Positions 33,435 through 42,136 are shown, counted from the first letter of the stretch. The stretch: DNA of 64,000 bases from an uncultured Alistipes sp. (GCA_949286165.1 CASDZK010000005.1:1-64000), one strand, 5' to 3'. The notes: generated from the letters alone by a model not told the origin. Made by a program: numbers and translations.

Positions 33435-34001
33435 TCAGACTTCGGGTGTTTTGTCGTTTTGACGAATGAATTTACGCAATCTGAAATAAGCAATGAGATC
33501 CACTACGCCGTACAAAATGATAGAGATACCGAAAAACATCAACAGTCCCGCTGCCGAAGCGAACGGGTTGACCATGATGACGATACTACATATCAGAATG
33601 ACCAGCGGGTATAGAAAGATAAGGGGAGAGACGCCGGGGGCGTACCGGTAATAACTCGAAGCCATTATCAGTTGTCCTAATGCTCCGATCAACAGAATAA
33701 CTCCCAACAGGATCATGAAAACGTTTACGAAAGTTGCCGGCGTAATCAACATGATGAGCCCTAATACGGAACAAATGATTCCGCCGAAAGGAATCATGAC
33801 AGGGGCTTCCGTATCTTTAGGTCTTCTGAAGTAGGAGATGATGCCGACGATTCCGAATCCGAGCAGCATGGCGCCTATGAGAGCAATGATGTATTGCAGG
33901 GTCAGTTCCGGCAACAAGAGCAGGACGATACCGGCCAAAATGGAAATGATTGCGCGTAAAGCCGTATTTTGTCGGCTGAGCGTTTTGTTGAAATTGTTCA
34001 T
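33435..34001 (-). CDS. HdeD/DUF308-family membrane protein
   Basis: A 188-residue integral membrane protein with about six segments in three hairpins, for example AIISILAGIVLLLLPELTL, GAMLLGFGIVGIISYF and MFFGISIILYGVVDLIAYF. This matches HdeD, linked to acid stress in enterobacteria; the function here is unknown. ATG 34001 (MNNFNKTL) is chosen over 34037. A near-consensus -7 (CATATTTG on the minus strand near 34033-34040) would put transcription just upstream of it. Confidence 0.85.
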   Translation of the reverse strand: MNNFNKTLSRQNTALRAIISILAGIVLLLLPELTLQYIIALIGAMLLGFGIVGIISYFRRPKDTEAPVMIPFGGIICSVLGLIMLITPATFVNVFMILLGVILLIGALGQLIMASSYYRYAPGVSPLIFLYPLVILICSIVIMVNPFASAAGLLMFFGISIILYGVVDLIAYFRLRKFIRQNDKTPEV

Positions 34002-34064
34002 GATAATTTGCGTATAGGTTTTGTGCTTTTTATGCAAATATGATGCAACGATAAATTCGCTTTT

Positions 34065-35858
34065 TTATATGGCACGGCATTTCTCCGCCAGATAAAGAGC
34101 TTCTTCGGGGAGCAAGTGCGGCGATAGTTTCCGATATACTTCGCTGTGGTAATGATTCAGAAATTCCTTTTGTTTTTCTGTCAGCAATTCCGGGCAAATG
34201 CTTCGGGTATCGATGAAGCAAAGGGAGAGGGTCTCGAATTCCAGTATTTTCCCGAATTCCGTTTCTCCACCTTCTTTTACCCGCATCATGTTTTCCGTTC
34301 GTATGCCCCATCGTCCCGGTCGGTATATGCCCGGTTCATTCGAGAGTACCATGCCGGGTTGCAGGGCTACCGGATTGTAGTCTTTGCGGACGGCGAAAGG
34401 TCCTTCGTGTACATTCAGACAATGGCCTACGCCGTGTCCTGTACCGTGCAGGTAATTCCAGCCCCGGTCCAACAAAGGTCTCCGCGCCAATATGTCCAGT
34501 TGTGTACCGCAGGTTCCTGCCGGGAACCGGGCTGATGCGAGGTCGATATGACCGGCCAGAACCAGGGTAAAATCGATCTTTTCCGTTTCGGAAGGAGTTC
34601 CCAGATGCACGGTGCGTGTGATGTCTGTCGTTCCGCAACGGTAATGGGCTCCCGAATCGATCAGCAAAAAACCGGAACCGTCCACGGTAATGCTGCTCTG
34701 GTCGGTTACCGCATAATGCACGATAGCGCCGTTTTGCCGAAAACCGACGATCGATTCGAAGCTCTCCCGGATGAAAAGTTCGCTTTGGGAACGGAAATGG
34801 TGCAACATGTCGCTGATTTGTTTTTCGCTCGATACGGCTCCCCGTTTCAACAACCCTTCCAACCATCGGTAAAAACGGGTCAAGGCTATACCGTCTTCTA
34901 TCATCGCTTTTCGGAATCCTTCGATTTCCGTATCGTTTTTGATGCCTTTCAACGAATTGACGATTCCGAATTTATCCCGCTCCCGGACCAGCGAACATCC
35001 CAGTTCCATCAGTTTCGCGTAATGGTTGTAGCTGAATTGCGCCGGGTTATAAAGAATTCTGCAAGCGGCCAACCGTTCCAGATACGGCTCGAAACCGGCA
35101 TAAGGAATGACTTCGATATCGTTGTGGGAAAGGTCTTCGATTTCCGTGCGAGTCAGTTTTTGCGGGTCGATGAACAAAAGGGCGCGGTCGTGGAAAACCG
35201 CGGCGTAGCAGAAAGCTACCATATTGTAATCGATATCCGTTCCCCGCAGGTTGAACAGCCAGGCAATTTGGTCCAATACGGATAAAAGATATACGTCGCC
35301 TTGCCGTATTTGTAAGGCTTGCCGTACTTTGCAAAGCTTTTTACCAGAGGACAGACCGGTAATTTCGTCGCTTAGGAAGAATACTTTGGCAGAAGACAAC
35401 GGAGGCCGTTGCGGCCATATCTCTGTCATGAAATCCTTTTGCGGAACAATCTCCAAGCCGTTCATGCCGCTTTGCAATGCCGCTATGCTTTCTACGGAAA
35501 ATAGATCGCCGTCCAGCCCTATCCGGCTTCCGGCAGGCAATCGATCGGCCAGCCACCCGCTCAGGGACGGGGTGCTTTCCAGTCCGTCGCGCATCAGCAG
35601 AATTCCACTGCCTTGCAATTGTTGTTCCGCCTGAAGAAAATACCGCGAGTCCGTCCAGAGGGCGGCTTCATTGATCGTGATTACCAAAGTGCCTGTCGAT
35701 CCGGAAAATCCGCTCAGGTATTCCCGGCACTTGTAACGGTCGGCCACGTATTCGCTGAAATGACAATCCGACGACGGTACGATAAGGGCTTGCAAACCCG
35801 TATTCTGCATATATGTCCGTACGCGTTGCAGTCGTTTGGCAATCGGTTCTGTACTCAT
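34065..35858 (-). CDS. pepP: Xaa-Pro aminopeptidase (M24B, aminopeptidase P)
   Basis: A 597-residue cytoplasmic metallopeptidase releasing N-terminal residues before proline. Two creatinase-like N-terminal domains are followed by the pita-bread domain. The five metal ligands are visible in LLIDSGAHY, GTTDITRT, HGTGHGVGHCLNVHEG, LSNEPGIYRPG and IRTENMM. The length matches the long eukaryote-like form common in Bacteroidetes. It sits inside the LacI/GH88 region but is a housekeeping enzyme and may be transcribed on its own. Confidence 0.93.
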   Translation of the reverse strand: MSTEPIAKRLQRVRTYMQNTGLQALIVPSSDCHFSEYVADRYKCREYLSGFSGSTGTLVITINEAALWTDSRYFLQAEQQLQGSGILLMRDGLESTPSLSGWLADRLPAGSRIGLDGDLFSVESIAALQSGMNGLEIVPQKDFMTEIWPQRPPLSSAKVFFLSDEITGLSSGKKLCKVRQALQIRQGDVYLLSVLDQIAWLFNLRGTDIDYNMVAFCYAAVFHDRALLFIDPQKLTRTEIEDLSHNDIEVIPYAGFEPYLERLAACRILYNPAQFSYNHYAKLMELGCSLVRERDKFGIVNSLKGIKNDTEIEGFRKAMIEDGIALTRFYRWLEGLLKRGAVSSEKQISDMLHHFRSQSELFIRESFESIVGFRQNGAIVHYAVTDQSSITVDGSGFLLIDSGAHYRCGTTDITRTVHLGTPSETEKIDFTLVLAGHIDLASARFPAGTCGTQLDILARRPLLDRGWNYLHGTGHGVGHCLNVHEGPFAVRKDYNPVALQPGMVLSNEPGIYRPGRWGIRTENMMRVKEGGETEFGKILEFETLSLCFIDTRSICPELLTEKQKEFLNHYHSEVYRKLSPHLLPEEALYLAEKCRAI

Positions 35859-35876
35859 AAGATTAATAATTGCTAA

Positions 35877-35924
35877 GAAGAGGCGCGGTTCGCGATATCG
35901 AAATTATCTCGTTCCGGCCTCTTC
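35877..35924 (-). terminator. Possible terminator of the LacI-DUF4861 operon
   Basis: Arms GAAGAGGC (35877-35884) and GCCTCTTC (35917-35924), with a smaller CGCG/CGCG hairpin inside. On the minus strand it is followed by the weak T tract TTAGCAATTATT. It lies 28 nt past the DUF4861 stop. Confidence 0.45.
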
Positions 35925-35951
35925 AGTTACAACGTTTGAAAAGTTCGATTA

Positions 35952-37070
35952 TTATTCTATGATAACCCGTAAAGGATGGAGCAACTCGTTTTTCTTATTA
36001 TTGAGGGTTTTGCTCCACTCTTTTTCGCTGGTAATATCCCCGGCATTGCTCCAGGCTGCTCCCATATAGTAAGTCGCTTCTCCGTTATTGTCGGTAGCAG
36101 TAATTCCCAACAGGTGCTTTCCGTCGTCTATGGTACTGTTCATGGCTCCCGGCATAATGACGCCTATCGCTGTGTGTCCGTTATTGGTGCCGCTATCGTT
36201 GTTTTGGGGTTCCCAATAACCGATAATGCCGTTCGCTGCATCTTCTATTTTATAGCCTCCGTCGCGCAGGACGATCCCGGTCGCCACATTCAACGGCTTG
36301 GAATATTGTTCCGTGATTTTGTTGAACCGGTCGGAAGCATCCAGCGAAATGATTCGTTTTTCGGTTACGCTGCCGTCGTATGTTTCGTAGGGAGCATAAG
36401 TCAGTTCAAAGGTAAAGCGAATGGGACCTTGATCCAAAATTTTATAAGAAACGTAGTTATTTCCTAAATAAAGGCTGTCGTTCTGGAAAGGTGCCATTGC
36501 CCCGGCTCCTAACGTTCGGCCTACTTTGTAGCAATCCATCCCTTCACCGTGGTCTCTGTGGTAGTCGTCTTCCTTGTACCATTTGTCAATAATCAGGTTT
36601 TGCGTTTTCTTTACCCAGATATCGATGCCATTGCTGATTTCTCCTGTTGCTTCCAAGGCCGGGCCGTACATGCGGAATGCCATAATATCGTTTTCCCAAG
36701 CAAAGTCGTCTTTCCGTTCGGGAACGAATCTGCCGAATACTTTGGGTTGGAAATTTTCCCTTTCTCCTGTTTCTACGGTGTAAAAAATGCTGCCCGAAGG
36801 CGCTACGTCTGTTTGGAAAATAAGTGATAGCGGCGTATTACCTCCGTGATAGATGACTTGTGAGGGAACCTGTTTCCCGTTTTGGCTTTTTACAATGATT
36901 TTGTCCGGAGTGGCGTCGGGAATTTTTTGCGATATTTTTTGCCAGTCCACTTCTATGGTTGCGGCTTTCCGCATCATGTCCGTATCGTTGTTGATCGATA
37001 CTTTTACTTTATCGGCAGAACTGCAGGAAACAGCCAATACAGCCCAGACCATGTAAATTGATTTTTTCAT
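35952..37070 (-). CDS. DUF4861-family lipoprotein
   Basis: A 372-residue protein with a lipobox-like VSCSS after MVWAVLA. The body contains SLIFQTDVAPSGS, DDYHRDHGEGMDCYKVGRTL and GIVLRDGGYKIEDA, typical of DUF4861. That family is found in Bacteroidetes polysaccharide loci with GH88/GH105 enzymes, but its activity is not assigned here. The ATG overlaps the LacI stop by 4 nt, so the regulator very likely controls it. A role in uronic-acid-containing glycan use is inferred. Confidence 0.8.
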   Translation of the reverse strand: MKKSIYMVWAVLAVSCSSADKVKVSINNDTDMMRKAATIEVDWQKISQKIPDATPDKIIVKSQNGKQVPSQVIYHGGNTPLSLIFQTDVAPSGSIFYTVETGERENFQPKVFGRFVPERKDDFAWENDIMAFRMYGPALEATGEISNGIDIWVKKTQNLIIDKWYKEDDYHRDHGEGMDCYKVGRTLGAGAMAPFQNDSLYLGNNYVSYKILDQGPIRFTFELTYAPYETYDGSVTEKRIISLDASDRFNKITEQYSKPLNVATGIVLRDGGYKIEDAANGIIGYWEPQNNDSGTNNGHTAIGVIMPGAMNSTIDDGKHLLGITATDNNGEATYYMGAAWSNAGDITSEKEWSKTLNNKKNELLHPLRVIIE

Positions 37071-38113
37071 CTGTTTTTATTTTGTTGTATTTTGTTTTTG
37101 ATTCGTTGGGTGCTTTTTCTCACGATTAATCGTGTCGGAAGCACCGCATGCATGCAGGGATCGCCGTTGAGACGTCCCATGAGTATTTTGGCTGCCGCTT
37201 TCCCCATTCGCAACGGAAATTGTTCTACGGAAGATAACGGCACGGGAAGGTAATTGCAGAGCGGGTCGTTGGCAAATCCCATGATTCCGATATCGTCCGG
37301 AATAACGTATCCCCGTCGTTTCAGTTCCGTCATGGCGCTGATTGCGGCATAGTCCCCTGCAAAAAATATGGCGTCGGGTAACGGTCGGCCGCTTTGTAAT
37401 AAACGATCGATATACCGTATGCCTTCTTCTTCGGTCTGCTGGGCTTCGCATATCCATTCTTTCCCGGGAACGATGCCGTGTTTGGCTAATGTGTCCGCAT
37501 AGCCTTGTCTCCGGGCTTTCCAGATTTGTATGCTTTGCAGACCGCCGAAATGATAGATGGTCCGGTAACCTTCCGCAATCAAATGTTCCACGGCGTCGCA
37601 GGCTCCTTTATAGTCGTTTACCGTTACGGAACTGACATTTTCCATATTCACGCTGCGGTCGAAAAACACTAAGGGGATATGATAGTCGGTCAGTTTTTTC
37701 CAATGTTTGAAGTCGGAAGAACAAGAAGAAAGTGAAACGATAACACCATCTACCTTTCCTTGAAGCAAGGTTTCGATGATTCGTTTTTCATTTTCAGCCG
37801 ATTCATGTGTCTGATAAATCATTACGTCATATCCGGCTTTATAGGCTTCCTGTTCAATGCCATCGATTGCATAAGAAAAAAATCTTCTGCTGATTTCCGG
37901 AACAACAATTCCGATGGTTGTTGTTTTGCCGTTTTTCAGGTTCACGGCAAAGCTGTTCGGGGTATAGTTCAACCGTTCGGCCGTTTCTTTTACTTTTTTT
38001 ACCGTATTGCGACTGATCGCTTTGTGGTTTTTAAGCGCCCGCGAAACCGTCGAGACGGAAATGCCCAACTCTCTTGCTATGTCGTATATGGAGGTTTTGC
38101 TCTCTTGGTTCAT
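37067..38113 (-). CDS. LacI-family transcriptional regulator
   Basis: A 348-residue repressor-type regulator. The N-terminal HTH is clear (SIYDIARELGISVSTVSRAL, with hinge TPNSFAVNLKNGKT), followed by a type I periplasmic-binding-like sensor domain (IGIVVPEISRRFFSYAIDGI, GIMGFANDPLCNYLPVPLS). It is first in an operon with DUF4861. A perfect -7 is at 38161-38168, and a palindromic LacI-type operator at 38242-38255 lies just upstream of that promoter, so autoregulation is likely. Confidence 0.95.
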   Translation of the reverse strand: MNQESKTSIYDIARELGISVSTVSRALKNHKAISRNTVKKVKETAERLNYTPNSFAVNLKNGKTTTIGIVVPEISRRFFSYAIDGIEQEAYKAGYDVMIYQTHESAENEKRIIETLLQGKVDGVIVSLSSCSSDFKHWKKLTDYHIPLVFFDRSVNMENVSSVTVNDYKGACDAVEHLIAEGYRTIYHFGGLQSIQIWKARRQGYADTLAKHGIVPGKEWICEAQQTEEEGIRYIDRLLQSGRPLPDAIFFAGDYAAISAMTELKRRGYVIPDDIGIMGFANDPLCNYLPVPLSSVEQFPLRMGKAAAKILMGRLNGDPCMHAVLPTRLIVRKSTQRIKNKIQQNKNR

Positions 38114-38160
38114 AATCTCTGGTTTTCGCTGGTAAGCAATGAAATATTGTTATCTTTATG

Positions 38161-38168
38161 CAAATATA
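38161..38168 (-). promoter_or_regulatory. -7 element for the LacI operon
   Basis: The minus strand reads TATATTTG. A GTTG at 38191-38188, 19 nt upstream, is a poor -33 match. The start would be near 38154, about 40 nt before the LacI ATG. Confidence 0.55.
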
Positions 38169-38241
38169 AAGATAAATCGGAAAATTTCAACGCAGAAAAA
38201 AGACAAGTTCCGGAGCGGAGAAAAATAACCTTGAATTTTTA

Positions 38242-38255
38242 TGCAATCGGTTGCA
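38242..38255. promoter_or_regulatory. Candidate LacI-family operator
   Basis: TGCAATCGGTTGCA is a palindrome with the central CG and TGCAA/TTGCA arms typical of LacI-family sites. It extends by one more base pair each side (A...T). It lies about 75 bp upstream of the -7 element of the adjacent LacI gene. I found no second copy in the window by eye. Confidence 0.65.
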
Positions 38256-38274
38256 TCCGTTTGCCGGGGAAATC

Positions 38275-38323
38275 GGAACCGTAAATTTTCTCCGACCGTG
38301 TCCCGGAGAAAGTTTACGGTTTC
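38275..38323. repeat. Long imperfect hairpin upstream of the LacI gene
   Basis: Arms 38275-38293 and 38305-38323 pair over 19 positions with one mismatch and one possible G-U, around an 11-nt loop. Neither side has a T tract, so it is not a normal terminator. It begins 20 bp from the operator. Confidence 0.6.
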
Positions 38324-38725
38324 GGATAATCCGGACGAAAAACGAAGCGGCCGGTCTCGCTCGTCTCGGAATAATGGACGCCGCTTTCCCGGACGAACGT
38401 TTTGGGGAGTCCGGGAAACGTATTTCCGGGTCGGATCCGACTCGATGCGATGAGGAACGGAATCGCTGTATTGGGAATGCCGTTTTTATCGGGGTGTCTC
38501 TTTTTCCGGGGGACGGATGATCGTCGTATCCCAGAAAACTGTTTCGTCGGTTTCTGTCGTTTTTTGGGGGGAGGGGCATTCCGGCTCGGCTGCATTTGTT
38601 CGTCCGGAAAGGGGGAAAATAGTTCCTGTCGGTTGCGTTTCCGGAAAAAACAGGTTGTTTCTTTTGCTTCTGTCGTCCATAAACAATCAGAATTTGCCGG
38701 CTGCTGTTCCTGCAGACCTTGTGAT
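38324..38725. other. Palindrome-rich intergenic stretch with no convincing gene
   Basis: Short overlapping frames exist on both strands, but none has a recognisable domain, promoter or clean start. Palindromes are frequent: CCGGGAAA/TTTCCGGG near 38412-38430, GTCGGATCCGAC near 38429-38440, and TCCGGAAA with TTTCCGGA near 38602-38646. It may be decayed sequence or a structural or regulatory region. Confidence 0.5.
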
Positions 38726-38732
38726 ACATGCA

Positions 38733-38898
38733 AACAAAAAGCGTGGAACATCAACTTGTCTCAATCGAGGCTCTGGTAAGCCCTGCACATAACAAGTAGT
38801 GCCCACGCAAAAGTGAGCATTCAGACTTGTATCCCATGTGCATGAATTTACCAGATTCCGATTGCGGGATAAAAGCTAAACGCTTTTCATAATATGTA
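38733..38898 (-). ncRNA. Candidate structured small RNA (6S-like architecture possible)
   Basis: A perfect -7 (TATATTTG, 38912-38905) would start a minus-strand transcript near 38898. About 90 nt later a long stem begins: GCGTGG/CCACGC (38803-38808 with 38741-38746), then ACAAGT/ACTTGT (38792-38797 with 38754-38759), then a small AGCC/GGCT hairpin, with bulges between. Right after the closing stem the minus strand reads TTTTTGTTTG, as an intrinsic terminator would. A long bulged hairpin of about 165 nt is reminiscent of 6S RNA, but I cannot confirm a family. No protein gene fits here. Confidence 0.45.
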
Positions 38899-38904
38899 AT
38901 ATCG

Positions 38905-38912
38905 CAAATATA
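38905..38912 (-). promoter_or_regulatory. -7 element for the candidate small RNA
   Basis: TATATTTG on the minus strand is a full consensus match. The nearest -33-like CTTG is only 15 nt away, shorter than usual. From here to 39055 I see no other feature. Confidence 0.4.
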
Positions 38913-39055
38913 ATAATATTTACGGCGCAAGGCTACGGAATGTCGTAATTTTTACGACAGGAATCGGTATTTCGGGAAAAACAGGAAAAGTTTCGGCAAA
39001 TAAAGCTTGCCTGTTTATAGAATCGGGAGAAACGCGACGTGTTTTAAATAATCGA

Positions 39056-39094
39056 AAAAGTTCGTGTTTGTTTTTATTGCAAACACGAACTTTT
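39056..39094 (-). terminator. Strong terminator of the FKBP gene
   Basis: Arms AAAAGTTCGTGTTTG (39056-39070) and CAAACACGAACTTTT (39080-39094) are perfect over 15 bp around a 9-nt loop. Terminal T residues occur on either strand. Confidence 0.85.
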
Positions 39095-39123
39095 CCCGTT
39101 CGTTACGGCCACGGGCCGTATCT

Positions 39124-39801
39124 TTATTTTGCAGGACGGGTAACGTCCAATAATTCCACTTCAAAAATCAGCGGTTGAGCCAGCTCTTCTCCGCGGGTTC
39201 CGCCGTAACCTAAGTCAAACGGAATCCACATTTTGATTTTACCGCCTTTACCGACTAACTGCATGCCTTCCACCCATCCGGGAATCAGGTTGCCCAATAC
39301 GATTTTCAACGGTTGCCCATGTTTGTTGGAAGAATCGAATTCCGTTCCGTCGGGATAGGTTCCTACATAGTTGGCCGTGATAGTGTCCTGGGGGGTCGGT
39401 TTCAATGCAGCATCGCCGGCTTCCGTGATCTGGTAAAGCAAACCGCTTTCCGTCTGTACTGCGTCCGGGTTTGCTTTTTTCAACTCTTCCATTTGCTGGT
39501 CGCTGGCCGCTTTCATTTGATTCGGACGAACTTCCATGAAATAGCGTTCCAAAACGGCCTGCATTTGCGTATTGGAAAGGGCGGCCGTATCGGTTTTCAA
39601 TACGTCTTCGATACCCTTAGCGATCAAGGCCGCATTCAGTTTGTCTTTGTCTGAGCCGAAACCGGCCATGTTGTGTGCGATGTCGATCCCTATGCTGTAA
39701 GATACGGAGTCCATCAATGTCGTCATTTTCGTACTTCCTGATGGAGAACAGGAACTGAGGACGGCAGCAAGAACCGTTGCGCTGATTAAAATTTTTTTCA
39801 T
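39124..39801 (-). CDS. FKBP-type peptidyl-prolyl isomerase lipoprotein (FkpA/Mip-like)
   Basis: A 225-residue lipoprotein (lipobox LSSC). An N-terminal helical dimerisation region (about 25-110, SVSYSIGIDIAHNMAGFGSD) precedes a classic FKBP domain with ITANYVGTYPDGTEFDSSNK, VLGNLIPGWVEGMQLVGKGG and PFDLGYGGTRGEELAQPLIF. Active-site aromatics are present, so it looks functional, unlike the more degenerate FKBP-like proteins at 20.5-22.2 kb. It has its own -7 element (39834-39827) and terminator, so it is monocistronic. Confidence 0.94.
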   Translation of the reverse strand: MKKILISATVLAAVLSSCSPSGSTKMTTLMDSVSYSIGIDIAHNMAGFGSDKDKLNAALIAKGIEDVLKTDTAALSNTQMQAVLERYFMEVRPNQMKAASDQQMEELKKANPDAVQTESGLLYQITEAGDAALKPTPQDTITANYVGTYPDGTEFDSSNKHGQPLKIVLGNLIPGWVEGMQLVGKGGKIKMWIPFDLGYGGTRGEELAQPLIFEVELLDVTRPAK

Positions 39802-39826
39802 TTTGATTATAAATTTTTTTACGTGG

Positions 39827-39834
39827 CAAATGTA
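39827..39834 (-). promoter_or_regulatory. -7 element for the FKBP gene
   Basis: The minus strand reads TACATTTG, a TAnnTTTG match, about 25 nt upstream of the ATG. The -33 element is not evident. Confidence 0.5.
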
Positions 39835-39855
39835 AGTATTTATTTTGTTTTATCC

Positions 39856-41082
39856 CTATTTTTTTTCAAGAGGGACTACCGAAAGAACATCTGGCGATTC
39901 TTCCTGCCGGTTCCCGTAGGCTTTTAAGGCCAATTGTTTGACGATGATGACGAACAGTCCGGTCAATACCAAATTTAGTACCAAAGAGAGCAGGGCGATA
40001 ATCAGCAACGGTCCTCCCAACCGATAACCTATGGCAATGAATATGATGCCGGCCCCTACTTCGCCCCGAGTAAACATGCCGATCGACAGGGCGAACCGTT
40101 CGTACAGCGACCGGTCACGGTAAAAGAATACCGGAAAAAGTTTCCCGATATTCGATATCAGCGTTACGACCAATACGTGTATGCCGATAGCCCCCCAATC
40201 CATCATCGGTAGGTTGGCCGTGATTTTATCCGAAACCGGCGGCTCGGAAAGGTCGATGCCGACGAACAGCGGCGTACTCAACCCCACCAGCAGCATGAAT
40301 ACATAGGATACGACGGTCGAAACCTTTTTTTCTTTCGGGCTTTCCTGATCATGGTGGTTCCGCATGGTCATACCCAGAACGAAAGCGGGAAGCAGCACTT
40401 CGATATGAATGGCGCTGTCTATTCCGAAAAAGTATTTCGTACAAAAATAGATGCCCTGACATAGAATGACGATCAGCAACGAATAGAACAGCAGCCGGGG
40501 CCAGCTTTGTTTCAAATCGTAATGGTTCAGTTTCTTCCACCCTAACCATAAAAGCCAGAAAACGACGGCAATGACTACGGCCAGTTGCCATTTCATGCCG
40601 ATCATGAATATCTGAAGAGGAATCATCAGCAGGATGGTATCCAAATCGTCGAAAATCGCCAGGACTTCGATTTTTTTGTAAATCCAAGCTTTTTTCAGAC
40701 CGGCGGCGGCCAACATGGTAAACAGGATGCCTGCGGAGGTCGGAGCGGCGAACCGACTCAATAATAAGCTCTCTTTCCATGCATCCCACGAGGAGAACAT
40801 CTCTTTGGGCATAAGACACATGAAATAGACAGAAACGAACAACCAGGGCAGGGCAGCAGTAGCCATGGCTATCAAATAGTCGTCGCGATAGGATTTCAAT
40901 TGCGTTTTGTCCAATTCGAATTCCCTCCCGACGTTAATCATAATATAGGCGAGAGCGATGTAAAGCAATGTATCCAGGCCGAATTTCAACGTGTCGAAAT
41001 TATCTCCGGCCATGCCGGGCACTATTTGGGATAAAATTAATCCGGCGAGTAGAAATAAGGAAAACAGAATGATTTTTTTCAT
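39856..41082 (-). CDS. Cation:proton antiporter, CPA2-type
   Basis: A 408-residue membrane protein with about 12 hydrophobic segments. Family features are AIMINVGREF-like early helix (actual YIMINVGREFEL), the acidic pair AIFDDLDTILLM in the ion site, and the late FTRGEVGAGIIFIAIGY. No C-terminal TrkA-N domain is present; the protein ends soon after the last helix. It probably exchanges Na+ or K+ for protons. It lies 25 nt downstream of the agmatinase-family gene and is likely co-transcribed with it. Confidence 0.88.
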   Translation of the reverse strand: MKKIILFSLFLLAGLILSQIVPGMAGDNFDTLKFGLDTLLYIALAYIMINVGREFELDKTQLKSYRDDYLIAMATAALPWLFVSVYFMCLMPKEMFSSWDAWKESLLLSRFAAPTSAGILFTMLAAAGLKKAWIYKKIEVLAIFDDLDTILLMIPLQIFMIGMKWQLAVVIAVVFWLLWLGWKKLNHYDLKQSWPRLLFYSLLIVILCQGIYFCTKYFFGIDSAIHIEVLLPAFVLGMTMRNHHDQESPKEKKVSTVVSYVFMLLVGLSTPLFVGIDLSEPPVSDKITANLPMMDWGAIGIHVLVVTLISNIGKLFPVFFYRDRSLYERFALSIGMFTRGEVGAGIIFIAIGYRLGGPLLIIALLSLVLNLVLTGLFVIIVKQLALKAYGNRQEESPDVLSVVPLEKK

Positions 41083-41107
41083 GATGAAGAAGGGGCGATT
41101 TTATGGA

Positions 41108-42136
41108 TTATAATAAAGCTAAATTACAAAGTTTGAATAACAGACGGGCGCCTACATTGGCATCCCACTGGTTTTCTTCGTCTTTGGAAGGCGCGACTTC
41201 CGTCAGGTCGAACCCGATGATCCGGCGGCCGCTTCGAATTACGCTGCGAACCAAATGTACCGCTTCGTGAAAAGTCAGGCCTCCCGGAACGGGGGTTCCC
41301 GTAGAAGGACATAAGTCGGGCGACAGTCCATCGATATCGAAGCTGACATAAACCGATTGGGGCAACTGGGCTACGATTTCCCGACAGATGGCATCCCACG
41401 GTTTCCCGCACATTTTTTCTTCCTGTATCCGGTAATCCGTGAACGTTTCCACCCGCGGGTCGTTCCGCATGATCGCCGCTTCGTTTTTGCAATAATCGCG
41501 TATGCCCGTTTGCACTAATTTTTTCAGGGAAGGTATTTCCCTCAGGGCATTATACATGATGGAGGCATGGGAATAGGTAAATCCTTCGTAAGCCTGCCGC
41601 AGGTCGGCATGGGCGTCGATATGCAGAATGCCGAAATCCCCGTGTTTTTCGCCTACGGCTTTCATCAGTCCCAGCGGCGTGCTATGATCTCCGCCGACGA
41701 GTGCCACGAATTTACCCTGTTCCAGCAGTTCGCGGGAGGTGTCGTAAACATAACCGTTCAGCCTTTCGGAAGCGGCGTTGACGCGTTGCAGCCTTTTTTG
41801 GATGACTTCGTCCTGTTCACTGCCCCCTTCCTCCAGATGAGCTATGATTTTTTCTGCATCGCGGGCCAGCAACGTGCTTTCCACCAGAATCGAATCGGAG
41901 ATGGGATAGGTAGATATTGCCTTGTATCCTTCCGGATTATGGTAATCGTGCAGATCCACTTGAGAGGAAGCCTCTACGATGGCATCCGGACCTTGGGCGC
42001 ATCCCCGGCCGTACGAAGTGGTAACGTCCCAGGGGACCGAAAGAATGACCAGTCGGCTTTCTTCTACGGAAAAGGGCAGGGCGAAATAGTTCCCGTTAGG
42101 TTGAGAGACCAGATTGGGATCGAAATTTTTTTCCAT
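41108..42136 (-). CDS. speB: Agmatinase/arginase-family ureohydrolase
   Basis: A 342-residue dimanganese enzyme. All metal-binding motifs are present: VGGDHSTPLG, HIDAHADLRQ and VSFDIDGLSP. Homologues hydrolyse agmatine to putrescine, but arginase and related guanidino-hydrolase activities cannot be separated by sight. ATG 42136 (MEKNFD) is preferred over an upstream TTG. A promoter lies 90 bp upstream. The downstream antiporter could link polyamine or arginine metabolism to pH control, which is speculative. Confidence 0.88.
   Translation of the reverse strand: MEKNFDPNLVSQPNGNYFALPFSVEESRLVILSVPWDVTTSYGRGCAQGPDAIVEASSQVDLHDYHNPEGYKAISTYPISDSILVESTLLARDAEKIIAHLEEGGSEQDEVIQKRLQRVNAASERLNGYVYDTSRELLEQGKFVALVGGDHSTPLGLMKAVGEKHGDFGILHIDAHADLRQAYEGFTYSHASIMYNALREIPSLKKLVQTGIRDYCKNEAAIMRNDPRVETFTDYRIQEEKMCGKPWDAICREIVAQLPQSVYVSFDIDGLSPDLCPSTGTPVPGGLTFHEAVHLVRSVIRSGRRIIGFDLTEVAPSKDEENQWDANVGARLLFKLCNLALL

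Noticed and set aside
38241..38792. Several overlapping 60-180 codon frames on both strands
   Set aside because: No conserved motif or promoter, and they overlap palindromes and the candidate RNA. Treated as non-coding.
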